Shown here: in pieces, positions 25,834 to 33,589 of the stretch
Layout: each line of letters begins with the position of its first letter
How positions within the stretch are numbered: the first letter of the stretch is position 1
Origin: CAVVSD01 sp963750895
GTDB taxonomy: Bacteria; Actinomycetota; Thermoleophilia; Solirubrobacterales; Solirubrobacteraceae
Assembly: GCA_963750895.1 (NCBI GenBank)
Contig: CAVVSD010000006.1
Location: forward strand, 1,488,001-1,552,000
Direction: 5' to 3'
DNA length: 64,000 nt
Program-made: the position numbers and the translations under genes
The notes under the pieces: model-generated
Databases searched by the model: none
The model's input: the letters and a program-made list of their open reading frames with translations, nothing else
Told to the model about the DNA's origin: nothing

Positions 25834-27057
25834 ATGCCCGTCACGGCGCGCCCCTGGTACAGGAGGCCGAACGCGATCGTCGTCGCGGGCTGCCTCATCG
25901 CGATCATCACCTTCGGCGTCCGGACGAGCTTCGGGCTCTTCACCGATCCGCTCACCGAGGCGCGCGGCTTCGACCGTGAGGCGTTCGCGCTCGCGATCGC
26001 CTTCCAGAACCTCCTGTGGGGCCTCGGCCAGCCGTTCGCCGGCGCGATCGCCGACCGCTGGGGCGCCGGCCGCGTCCTCGCGGTGGGCGGGCTCGTCTAC
26101 GCCGGCGGCGTCGCCCTCATGGCCCAGAGCACCTCCCCGGGCGTCCTCACGCTCACCGGCGGCGTGCTCGTCGGCCTCGGCGTCGCGGGTGGCTCGTTCA
26201 CGATCGTCATCGCAGCCTTCGCGCGCCTCGTGAGCCCCGACCGGCGCTCCTGGGCGATGGGCCTCGCCACCGCCGCGGGCTCGATGGGCCAGTTCCTCTT
26301 CGCGCCGCTCGGGCAGAGCTTCATCTCCGCCTACGGCCCCGTGACCGCCCTCATGCTGCTGTCGTGCACGTTGCTGCTCGTCCCGATCCTCGCCACCGCG
26401 CTGACGGGCAAGGGCGACGACGAGGACACCGGCGAGGAGGACCTCTCCACCCGCCAGGCGCTGCGCGCGGCGGTGACGCACCCCAGCTACCTGCTGCTGA
26501 CCTGCGGGTTCTTCGTGTGCGGCTTCCACATCGCGTTCATCTCCGTGCACCTCCCGCCGTACCTCAGCGACCAGGGGTTCTCGAAGGGCCTGGCCGCCTG
26601 GGCCCTGTCGCTCATCGGGCTCTTCAACGTCATCGGCGCGTACACGTCGGGCATCCTGGGCGGCAACCACCCGCGGCGGCTGCTGCTCAGCGGCATCTAC
26701 CTCGGGCGCGGTCTGGCCTTCGCGATGTTCCTCGTGCTGCCGATCAGCACCGCGTCGGTGCTCGTGTTCTCCGCGCTCATCGGCCTGCTGTGGCTGTCCA
26801 CCGTGCCGCTCACGTCCGGCCTCGTCGCCCTCATGTTCGGCACGCGCCACATCGGCATGCTCTTCGGCGTGGTGTTCCTCTCGCACCAGATCGGCGCGTT
26901 CCTCGGAGCGCTGCTGGGCGGGACGGTCTATGAGAGCACCGGCAGCTACGACACCATGTGGGTGCTGTGCATCCTGCTGAGCGTGTTCGCGGCGATCGTC
27001 CACCTCCCGATCCGGGAGCAGAGGGCGACGGTGGCCGTCGCCCCCGGCGCGGCATGA
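25834..27057 (+). CDS. MFS transporter, monocarboxylate/oxalate-formate type
   Basis: Twelve-helix secondary transporter, 407 residues. It contains an RTSFGLFTDPLTEARG motif near helix 1 and AIADRWGAGRVLAVGG as the A-like loop between helices 2 and 3. The central loop is acidic (KGDDEDTGEED). Relatives move monocarboxylates, oxalate/formate or nitrate; substrate not defined. Divergent from the HxlR gene and overlapping a 48-residue membrane peptide gene at its 3' end. Confidence 0.85.
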   Translation: MPVTARPWYRRPNAIVVAGCLIAIITFGVRTSFGLFTDPLTEARGFDREAFALAIAFQNLLWGLGQPFAGAIADRWGAGRVLAVGGLVYAGGVALMAQSTSPGVLTLTGGVLVGLGVAGGSFTIVIAAFARLVSPDRRSWAMGLATAAGSMGQFLFAPLGQSFISAYGPVTALMLLSCTLLLVPILATALTGKGDDEDTGEEDLSTRQALRAAVTHPSYLLLTCGFFVCGFHIAFISVHLPPYLSDQGFSKGLAAWALSLIGLFNVIGAYTSGILGGNHPRRLLLSGIYLGRGLAFAMFLVLPISTASVLVFSALIGLLWLSTVPLTSGLVALMFGTRHIGMLFGVVFLSHQIGAFLGALLGGTVYESTGSYDTMWVLCILLSVFAAIVHLPIREQRATVAVAPGAA

Positions 27058-27200
27058 CGGGGCGCCGCGTGCGCGAGGTCCTCATCGGGCTCGTCCTGGC
27101 GGCCGTGTCGTTCCTCGGCGTCCTCTACCAGGTGAACGAGTCGGCGGCGGCCAAGGGCGAGGACGGCGGGGTGCCGCGGCTCATCTGCCCGTTGCATTGA
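27054..27200 (+). CDS. Small membrane protein (48 residues) coupled to the MFS gene
   Basis: The ATG overlaps the MFS stop (ATGA). One hydrophobic segment (VLIGLVLAAVSFLGVLYQV) at about residues 9-27 suggests a single-pass protein with a short polar tail ending ICPLH. The function is unknown; the position suggests an accessory subunit of the transporter. It is short, so it could be an incidental frame. Confidence 0.5.
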   Translation: MTGRRVREVLIGLVLAAVSFLGVLYQVNESAAAKGEDGGVPRLICPLH

Positions 27201-27225
27201 TCCAATACCGCGATATGGATACACT
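27197..27225 (+). promoter_or_regulatory. Candidate -35/-10 promoter TTGATC-N17-TACACT
   Basis: TTGATC (27197-27202) and TACACT (27220-27225) are spaced 17 bases apart, followed by a leader with a GAGGAGAGGA ribosome site and ATG at 27259. This is a conventional leadered arrangement, unlike most starts nearby. Confidence 0.5.
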
Positions 27226-27258
27226 TGGCGCTCCTGCTGACGAGGAGAGGACGTCGGG

Positions 27259-28308
27259 ATGGGACGCAGAACGCATCTGGTCGGTGCGTGGCCCGGTCGC
27301 GGGCCCGAGCACGCGATGGATCAGGCCCTCAGCCGCCTGGCCCCGCACCTGGATCGCCTGAGCGACGGGGAGACGGGCGACCGGCATCTCTGGTGCACGC
27401 CGGTCATCGAGAAGCTCCGGGCGAACCCGGACGTCGAGATGCTGCAGGACGGGGACTGGAGCGACTACGACAACGTCGCGAAGTGGAGAGTCCGTGACGG
27501 CGCGACGCTCGACGCGGCGAACCTGCGGATGCACTACGCGCTGGCGTTCCGCAACAGCTACCCATCCTTCAAGTTCCTGCGCGAGAGCTACGGCAGGCCG
27601 GACCTGCGCTTCCAGGTCGGCATCGTCGCCCCCATCGACCTCGCCATCTACGCGTTCGGCGAGGCCGCGTTCGGCGACCCGTCGATCCTCGAGGCCTGGC
27701 AGGTCTCGACGGTCCGCGACATCGCCGAGATCCAGGCCGAGGCGGGCGACGACGTCGTGTTCCAGATCGAGACGGTCGTCGCGCTCATCGCGATCGCGCA
27801 GGCCGACGACGAGGCGCAGCCGGCCGTCGCGGGCCAGATGGCCGAGACGATGCTCGACACGATCCGGCGCTCACCCGCCGGCGCGCGCTTCGGGATCCAT
27901 CTGTGCCTCGGCGACTTCCACCACACCGCCTACGGCGAGATGCGCGACGTCCGCCCGCTCGTGCTGCTCGCGAACGCGATCGCGGCCGGGTTCCCCGAGG
28001 ACAAGGTCCTCGAGTACGTCCACGCGCCGTTCGCCGCGGCGAAGGAGCCGCCGATCGCGGCGGAGTCCTTCTACGAGCCGCTGCGCGACCTGGACCTGCC
28101 CGACGACACCCGGTTCATCGCAGGGTTCCTGCACGAGTCGCTGGACACCGAGGCCCATCGCGACCTCCTCGCGCGCATCGAGCGTCTGTCGGGCCGCGAG
28201 GTCGACGTGGCGGCGGCGTGCGGGCTCGGGCGCCGCGAGAGCGACGAGGAGGCGTTCGAGCAGATGCGCGAGACCGCGGCGCTGCTGCAGGAGCCGGCGA
28301 CGGCCTGA
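27259..28308 (+). CDS. MetE/uroporphyrinogen decarboxylase-like TIM-barrel protein (1)
   Basis: Predicted TIM barrel of 349 residues resembling the C-terminal domain of cobalamin-independent methionine synthase. It opens HLVGAWPGRG...LDRLSDGETGDR, where the DGE segment matches the start of that domain, and continues with barrel strands such as FQVGIVAPIDLAIY, VVFQIETV and FGIHLCLGDFHH. The classical zinc ligands are not clearly all present, so a methyl-transfer or decarboxylation role remains a guess. A paralogue lies at 48.7-49.8 kb. It ends one base before the convergent small gene. Confidence 0.65.
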   Translation: MGRRTHLVGAWPGRGPEHAMDQALSRLAPHLDRLSDGETGDRHLWCTPVIEKLRANPDVEMLQDGDWSDYDNVAKWRVRDGATLDAANLRMHYALAFRNSYPSFKFLRESYGRPDLRFQVGIVAPIDLAIYAFGEAAFGDPSILEAWQVSTVRDIAEIQAEAGDDVVFQIETVVALIAIAQADDEAQPAVAGQMAETMLDTIRRSPAGARFGIHLCLGDFHHTAYGEMRDVRPLVLLANAIAAGFPEDKVLEYVHAPFAAAKEPPIAAESFYEPLRDLDLPDDTRFIAGFLHESLDTEAHRDLLARIERLSGREVDVAAACGLGRRESDEEAFEQMRETAALLQEPATA

Positions 28309-28309
28309 G

Positions 28310-28642
28310 TCAGAAGCGCCAGCGCACGCGCCGGTCGCCCTTCGTGGCGACGTAGGCGTCCGAGGAGCCCCGCAGGTCGCCGGTCACGCGCCAGCCGTTC
28401 CAGGTGAACCGCCGGACCGGCCCGTTCGCCACCGGCAGACCGAGCGCCCTGCGGTGGGCTCCCCGCGCCACCCGCCGCGCGGTCGTGCAGGTCACGCCGG
28501 TGGCGGTGATGCGGGTCAGGTCCACGCCCTCGTAGCGGGTGCCTGGATACGGGTTGGCGACGTCCGCGCAGGACTTCGCGGAGGCGCTCGCCGGAGCGGC
28601 GAGCGCGGCGAGGAGGACGAGCGTGCCGAGGACCCTGCGCAC
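28310..28642 (-). CDS. Small secreted protein, 110 residues
   Basis: Signal peptide (MRRVLGTLVLLAALAAPASASA) followed by about 88 residues with three cysteines and a basic, aromatic C-terminus ending RVRWRF. Function unknown; such small secreted proteins are common in Solirubrobacterales. GTG at 28642 has TACGCT six bases upstream (28649-28654), supporting the start. Confidence 0.7.
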   Translation of the reverse strand: MRRVLGTLVLLAALAAPASASAKSCADVANPYPGTRYEGVDLTRITATGVTCTTARRVARGAHRRALGLPVANGPVRRFTWNGWRVTGDLRGSSDAYVATKGDRRVRWRF

Positions 28643-28655
28643 CGCGGGAGCGTAG

Positions 28656-29633
28656 CTAGGGCCGCTCCGCGACGATCTCCAGCCAGTCGACCAGCAGGCG
28701 GTTGACCTCGTCCGGACGCTCCTGCTGGATCCAGTGCCCCGCGCCGTCCAGGACGTGGGATCCGGCGAGGCCGGGGAGCGTCGTGCCGAACGCCTCGATC
28801 GCGCCGCCCATCCATCCCAGGGTCGGATCGCGCTCGCCGGCGACGAAGATCGACGGCTGCGCGATCGGCGCGCCGTCCCACGCGGCGAGGTCCTCCCAGT
28901 CGCGGTCCATGTTGCGGTAGCGGTTCAGCGCGCCGGTGAAGCCCGTCCGCTCGAACTCGCCCGCGTACACGTCGAGGTCGTCCTCGGACAGCCAGGCCGG
29001 CAGCGGCCCCGGGTCGGGGAAGCGGTCGCGCAGCCTCCCGCCCTCCGCGACGAACGACACGCTGCCCCCGTCGGGCGGCGGCTCGGCCTCGCCGGACAGC
29101 GCCGCGTAGAAGCCCGCGAGCCAGCCGCGGACGTCGGGCTCGATCTCGGCCTCCGCGCGCCCCGGCTCCTGGAAGTAGCTCACGTAGAACTCCTCCGGCC
29201 CGCCGATGCGCGCGAAGATCTCGGTGGGTCGCGGGCCGCCCCGCGGTGCGTAGGGCACGCTGAGCATCCCGACGGCGCGGACGAGATCCGGGTGCGCGAG
29301 CGCGCTCGTCGTCGCGATGCCCGACCCCCAGTCGTGGCCGACCACGACCGCGCCGTCGGCACCGAGCGCCGTGATCACGCCGGCGATGTCCTCGGCGAGG
29401 TCGAGGAGCCGGTACGCGTCGAGCGCGAGCGGCTTGGACGAGCGCCCGTAGCCGCGTGCGTCGACGGCGACCGCATGGAAGCCGGCCTCGGCGATGGCCG
29501 GCAGCTGGTGACGCCAGGAGTACCAGCACTCGGGGAAGCCGTGCACGAGCAGCACGAGCGGCCCCGAGCCCTGCTCGGCGACGTGGATGCGACCGGCCGG
29601 GACGTCGATCAGGCGATGCGCGATCGCGCTCAT
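28656..29633 (-). CDS. Alpha/beta hydrolase, epoxide hydrolase-like
   Basis: The 325 residues show the epoxide hydrolase pattern: oxyanion HGFPECWYSWRHQLP, nucleophile Asp in GHDWGSG, and the catalytic His in GAGHWIQQE. The acid residue is likely in GERDPTLGWMGG, and Tyr residues of the cap region (YVSYFQ) may assist ring opening. The Asp nucleophile distinguishes it from esterases; a dehalogenase is possible but less likely. Its ATG overlaps the stop of the upstream regulator-phosphatase gene (ATGA), so they form an operon. Confidence 0.83.
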   Translation of the reverse strand: MSAIAHRLIDVPAGRIHVAEQGSGPLVLLVHGFPECWYSWRHQLPAIAEAGFHAVAVDARGYGRSSKPLALDAYRLLDLAEDIAGVITALGADGAVVVGHDWGSGIATTSALAHPDLVRAVGMLSVPYAPRGGPRPTEIFARIGGPEEFYVSYFQEPGRAEAEIEPDVRGWLAGFYAALSGEAEPPPDGGSVSFVAEGGRLRDRFPDPGPLPAWLSEDDLDVYAGEFERTGFTGALNRYRNMDRDWEDLAAWDGAPIAQPSIFVAGERDPTLGWMGGAIEAFGTTLPGLAGSHVLDGAGHWIQQERPDEVNRLLVDWLEIVAERP

Positions 29634-31048
29634 GACCGCAGCACCGGTGTCAGCACCGCGATCGTGGCGTCGTCGAGCAGCTCGTCCGGGTTCATGTCGT
29701 GGATCACGGCCTCCACGGCGCTCACCGCGCCCGCCGCCGATGCGAACGGAGCGTCTCGCACCGCGTCGACCACGCCGTCGATGCTCAGCGCGTTGCCTTC
29801 CGGATAGGCGCGGTCGACGATCCCGTCGGAGACGAGCACGAGGCGGTCGCCGTCCTCCAGCCGGCGCTCCCGGGCGACGAGCTCGGCGTCCTCGTCGAGC
29901 TGCCCGAGCGGCGGGAGGCGATGGCCCTCGAGGAGGTCTCCCTCTCCCTTGCCGTTCACGACGATCGGCCCGAGCTCACCGCACGAGATCCACGAGAACG
30001 TCGATGTCGGCGGGACCCAGAAGCCGATCGTCGTCGTGACGGTCGTCCCTTCCGAGAACTCGCGTACGACGGTGTCCATGAGCCTGATCATCGCGGGCAG
30101 GTCCAGCGACTGGTGCCGCCCGGAGCGGAACGCACCGAGCGCGACGGACGCCAGCGCGGCCGCCCGCGTCCCGCTCCCCTCCGCGTCCGCCATCCCGATC
30201 CACGTCCCGGCGGGGTTCTCGGCGTAGTCGAACCAGTCGCCGCCGATCTCGTACCCCGGCAGCACGTTGCCGGCGATGAGCGCGCCGTTCGTGCGCACGA
30301 TCCTGGGCGGCAGCAGGTTCTGCTGGATCTCGGCCGCCGGGCTCGTCGCACGCACGCGACGAGCGGCGTCGAGGTGGTCGGTGTAGTCCTCCGCGAGCGA
30401 CAGCGCCGCCGCCGCCTCGTACGCGAGGTCGGCGAGGCCGTCGGCGTCGCTGCCGACCGCGACGACCGCCCCCAAGGCGCGACCACGCAGCAGGAGCGGC
30501 GCGGACACGGCGCCGGGCAGGTGATCCTCGATCGTCGCCTCGAGGGCGGGCAGCCCCTCCCGAGGGATCTCGGTGCCCACCGCCAGCTTCGCCGGCAGCG
30601 TCTCCGGGAAGCTCGTCGGCCCCGCCAGGCGCATGAGCCGGGTGCCCTCGAGGTCCACGAGGTAGATCGCGGCCGACGAGACTCCGGCGATCCGCTGCGC
30701 CTCGGCCACGATCTGATCACCGAGCAGATGGGGCGGGACCTTGTTCAGCACGTCGGCGACCGACAGCGGCGTCGGCGTCGCGCGCGCCAACTCCCCCGCG
30801 GGGCGCAGGCGGTCCTCGGACGTCGTGACGGCGGTGCTCCGCGCGTGCTCACTGACCGCTGCGAGAAGATCCGCGCGCGACGGGAAGTGCCGGTAGAGGG
30901 TCCCCCGGCTGACGTTGGCGGCCCGCGCCACCTGGGACATCGACGCACGCGGCTCGCCGGTCAGCAGCTCGCTCGCGCACTCGACGATGTGCTTGCGGTT
31001 CATCGCGACGTCGGACCGCGCGCGCCTGGATGGCAGCTGCTCGGTCAT
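29630..31048 (-). CDS. TetR-type HTH / GAF / PP2C (SpoIIE) phosphatase fusion protein
   Basis: A 472-residue fusion. Residues about 15-75 form a TetR-type N-terminal HTH (IVECASELLTG...VARAANVSRGTLYRHFPSRADLLAAV). Residues about 100-240 look like a GAF sensor. Residues about 265-472 are a SpoIIE-type PP2C phosphatase that retains metal-site motifs GGDWFDYA, MADAEGSGTRAAA, LVSDGIVDRAYPEG and DDATIAVL. It could bind DNA and dephosphorylate an anti-anti-sigma factor in response to a ligand; no partner gene is nearby. ATG at 31048 begins just before the HTH; the frame extends upstream without meaning. An inverted repeat upstream (31066-31080) may be its own operator. Confidence 0.85.
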   Translation of the reverse strand: MTEQLPSRRARSDVAMNRKHIVECASELLTGEPRASMSQVARAANVSRGTLYRHFPSRADLLAAVSEHARSTAVTTSEDRLRPAGELARATPTPLSVADVLNKVPPHLLGDQIVAEAQRIAGVSSAAIYLVDLEGTRLMRLAGPTSFPETLPAKLAVGTEIPREGLPALEATIEDHLPGAVSAPLLLRGRALGAVVAVGSDADGLADLAYEAAAALSLAEDYTDHLDAARRVRATSPAAEIQQNLLPPRIVRTNGALIAGNVLPGYEIGGDWFDYAENPAGTWIGMADAEGSGTRAAALASVALGAFRSGRHQSLDLPAMIRLMDTVVREFSEGTTVTTTIGFWVPPTSTFSWISCGELGPIVVNGKGEGDLLEGHRLPPLGQLDEDAELVARERRLEDGDRLVLVSDGIVDRAYPEGNALSIDGVVDAVRDAPFASAAGAVSAVEAVIHDMNPDELLDDATIAVLTPVLRS

Positions 31049-31065
31049 CGTCACGAAGGGGGGCC

Positions 31066-31080
31066 TGTCAAAACGAGACA
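31066..31080. promoter_or_regulatory. Candidate TetR-type operator TGTC-N7-GACA
   Basis: TGTCAAAACGAGACA sits 17 bases upstream of the fusion gene ATG and is a short inverted repeat of the kind bound by TetR proteins. Four-base arms are weak evidence; autoregulation is inferred from position. Confidence 0.35.
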
Positions 31081-31130
31081 CATTGTCCGGCCTACTACCC
31101 AGCTCCTCGGGTAGACGACACCCGGGCCTT

Positions 31131-31159
31131 ACGGAACCAGCCCGCCAATCCGGTTCCGT
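31131..31159. repeat. Perfect 8-bp inverted repeat ACGGAACC-N13-GGTTCCGT
   Basis: Lies in the 176-base gap between the divergent fusion gene and the stress-type cluster. Could be an operator or an RNA hairpin. A second, weaker repeat CTACCC-N8-GGGTAG is at 31095-31114. Confidence 0.45.
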
Positions 31160-31224
31160 CTTGTCGCCTTTTGTCCATCGTCGTCCTGCGTCGATCCGTC
31201 GTCGCACGTCCACAGAGGAGTCAC

Positions 31225-31989
31225 GTGTTCGCAAGCGTGCAGATCGCAGACAGCATCCAGCAGGGCCTCGACAGCCTGCTGGGCTTCATCCCCAACATCA
31301 TCGGGTTCCTCGTGATCCTGGTGGTCGGCTACTTCATCGCCAAGCTCGTCAAGGGCATCGTCGCCCGGCTGCTGGAGAAGGTCGGACTGGATCGAACCCT
31401 GCACTCCAGCGATGCAGGCAAGTACGTCGAGAAGGTCAGCCCGGATGCCAGTCCGGCCCGCCTGATCGGCACCGTCGCGTTCTGGTTCATCTTCCTGTTC
31501 GCGATCTCCGCCGCCATCGGCGCGCTGAAGATCCCGGCGCTGAGCACGTTCATCGCGCAGGTCCAGGCGTTCCTCCCGAACATCATCGTCGCGCTGCTGA
31601 TCTTCGTGATCGCCGCCGCGCTCGCCGGCGCCGTCGGCGCCGCCGCCCACAAGCTCATGGGCGACACCCCCACCGGCAAGATGGTCCGCGCGATCGCACC
31701 GGCGCTGATCATGGCCATCGCCCTGTTCATGGTCCTCGACCAGCTGCACATCGCGCCGCAGATCGTGACGATCACCTACGCCGGGCTCATCGGCATGCTC
31801 GCCCTCGCCGGCGCGCTGGCCTTCGGCCTCGGTGGCCGCGACCTCGCGGCCCAGATGCTCGGTCAGGCCTACGACGCCGGGCAGCGCAACGCCGGTCAGG
31901 TCAAGCAGGACATGCAGACCGGCCGCGAGCGGGCCGAGGTCGAGGCGCAGCGCGCCTCGGACGGCACTGCCGGCGCCGTGCGCCCGTAG
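31225..31989 (+). CDS. Membrane protein with channel-like conserved helices (CmpX/MscS-related)
   Basis: About 254 residues with five or so hydrophobic helices. The repeated IGFLVILVVGYFIAKLVKGIVARLLEKVGLD and ALLIFVIAAALAGAVGAAAH elements match the conserved TM helix repeats of CmpX-type proteins, related to small mechanosensitive channels. The MscS beta domain is absent; the C-terminus is a charged helix. GTG at 31225 has AGAGGAG four bases upstream. It heads a four-gene same-strand cluster, probably a stress response set. Confidence 0.8.
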   Translation: MFASVQIADSIQQGLDSLLGFIPNIIGFLVILVVGYFIAKLVKGIVARLLEKVGLDRTLHSSDAGKYVEKVSPDASPARLIGTVAFWFIFLFAISAAIGALKIPALSTFIAQVQAFLPNIIVALLIFVIAAALAGAVGAAAHKLMGDTPTGKMVRAIAPALIMAIALFMVLDQLHIAPQIVTITYAGLIGMLALAGALAFGLGGRDLAAQMLGQAYDAGQRNAGQVKQDMQTGRERAEVEAQRASDGTAGAVRP

Positions 31990-32038
31990 CTCCACGACGC
32001 ATCCACCACAGAAGACTCGAAGAGAGAGGACGGCACAC

Positions 32039-32851
32039 ATGCCGAACACACAGGAAGTCGTCGACTGGAAGGGCCAGAAGCTCGTCAGCCAGGACGGGGA
32101 CAAGATCGGCACCATCGACGAGGTCTACGTCGACGAGCAGACCGGCAAGCCGGAGTGGCTGGCCGTCAGCACGGGCCTGTTCGGCTCGCGCGTCAGCTTC
32201 GTCCCGCTCGCCGAGGCGCAGCGCGACGGGGATGACATCCGCGTCCCCTACGCCAAGGATCAGGTGAAGGACAGCCCCAACGCGGACGCCGACGGCGCGC
32301 TGTCGCAGGACGAGGAGTCCCGGCTGTACCGGCACTACGGGCTCGACTACTCCGAGAGCCGCTCGGACTCCGGCCTGCCCGAGGGCGGCACCGACCGCGG
32401 CGTGACCGGCGCCGGCGCCGAGGTCCGCGAGCACGATCGCGACACGACCGGGCACGACGTCTCCGGCCCGGAGACCGACAGCGCCATGACGCGCTCCGAG
32501 GAGGAGCTGTCCGTCGGGACGCGCGAGGTCGAGACCGGCCGCGCGCGCCTGCGCAAGTACGTCGTGACCGAGGAGGTCACCAAGACCGTCCCGGTCCAGC
32601 GCGAGGAGGTCCGCATCGAGCGCGAGCCGATCACGGACGCCAACCGCGACGAGGCCCTGGCCGGCGGCGACATCACCGACGAGGAGCACGAGGTGACGCT
32701 GCACGCCGAGGAGGCCGTGGTCGACAAGCAGGCGGTCCCCAAGGAGCGCGTGCGCCTCGAGACGGACACCGTGACCGACGAGCAGCAGGTCACCGAGGAG
32801 GTCCGCAAGGAGCGCATCGAGACCGACGGCGACGTCAGGCGGGATCGCTGA
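32039..32851 (+). CDS. PRC-barrel and DUF2382 stress-type protein
   Basis: An N-terminal PRC-barrel (about residues 8-80, KLVSQDGDKIGTIDEVYVDE) is joined by an acidic linker to a DUF2382 domain (about 155-265) made of charged strand repeats such as EEVTKTVPVQREEVRIEREP. These proteins accompany envelope and oxidative stress genes in actinobacteria and Deinococcus; the biochemical role is unknown. GAGAGAGGA precedes the ATG at 32039. It follows the channel-like gene by 49 bases and precedes the four-helix protein by 2. Confidence 0.85.
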   Translation: MPNTQEVVDWKGQKLVSQDGDKIGTIDEVYVDEQTGKPEWLAVSTGLFGSRVSFVPLAEAQRDGDDIRVPYAKDQVKDSPNADADGALSQDEESRLYRHYGLDYSESRSDSGLPEGGTDRGVTGAGAEVREHDRDTTGHDVSGPETDSAMTRSEEELSVGTREVETGRARLRKYVVTEEVTKTVPVQREEVRIEREPITDANRDEALAGGDITDEEHEVTLHAEEAVVDKQAVPKERVRLETDTVTDEQQVTEEVRKERIETDGDVRRDR

Positions 32852-32853
32852 CG

Positions 32854-33378
32854 ATGGCGGCCAAGCGCGACAAGGGCGTCTCGCTCGCCAAGGGACCCGT
32901 CGGCATCATCGGGATGATCCTGCTGGCCTACGGCGTCACGGCGCTGGTGTTCGGCGGGCGCAGCTTCACCACCGATGCGCTGGACGGCACGGTGAACGGC
33001 GAGACGTGGCTGGGCCTGGAGGTCAACGGCTGGAGCGACCTGCTGTTCATCGGCACCGGCGCTGCGCTGATGTTCGGCTCGCCGCTGCACTGGGGCGCGA
33101 AGGGCCTGTCGCTCATCGTCGGCCTCGTGCTCGCGGCTGCCGCGGTCATCTCGCTGGTCGACGGCGACGACGTGCTCGGCATCTTCGCCGCCAACGGCCG
33201 CACGACCCTCGTCTGGGCCATCGCCGCCGCGGTGCTCATCGTCCTCGCCCTGCTGCCGCGCGTCGGCGGAGGGCGCAAGGACGACCCCGACGAGCGATTC
33301 CGGCGCGAGGAGCGTGCGCGTCGGCACGCAACGGCCAACTCCGACCGCGGCAGCGTCGTCGCGTCCGACCGCCACTGA
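32854..33378 (+). CDS. Four-helix membrane protein (DUF4383-like)
   Basis: 174 residues with four predicted membrane segments (GIIGMILLAYGVTALVFGG, LLFIGTGAALMFG, LIVGLVLAAAAVISLV and TTLVWAIAAAVLIVLALL), a basic start and a charged C-terminus. The topology resembles DUF4383, although similarity is not certain. It starts 2 bases after the PRC-barrel gene, so it is very likely translated from the same message. Confidence 0.7.
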   Translation: MAAKRDKGVSLAKGPVGIIGMILLAYGVTALVFGGRSFTTDALDGTVNGETWLGLEVNGWSDLLFIGTGAALMFGSPLHWGAKGLSLIVGLVLAAAAVISLVDGDDVLGIFAANGRTTLVWAIAAAVLIVLALLPRVGGGRKDDPDERFRREERARRHATANSDRGSVVASDRH

Positions 33379-33396
33379 GACACGAGGAGGAGACCC

Positions 33397-33585
33397 ATGG
33401 AGATCCCCAAGGACAAGGTCCTCGACCTGCTCCGCGAGCAGGGCAAGGACGACCAGGTCGACCAGGCCCAGCAGGAGCTGCCCGACCAGGTCGACCCCGA
33501 GCAGCACGCAGGGCTGCTGCAGAAGTTCGGACTCGACCCGCAGGACCTGATCGGCAAGCTCGGCGGAGGCGTTCCCGGGCTTTGA
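33397..33585 (+). CDS. Small acidic conserved protein (62 residues)
   Basis: MEIPKDKVLDLLREQGKDDQ is followed by repeats of Asp-Gln and a Gly-rich end (KLGGGVPGL). Such short proteins with IPKDxVLxLLREQG starts are found beside PRC-barrel genes in actinobacteria. GAGGAGGAG lies before the ATG. Function unknown; it closes the stress-type cluster. Confidence 0.75.
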   Translation: MEIPKDKVLDLLREQGKDDQVDQAQQELPDQVDPEQHAGLLQKFGLDPQDLIGKLGGGVPGL

Positions 33586-33589
33586 CCGT

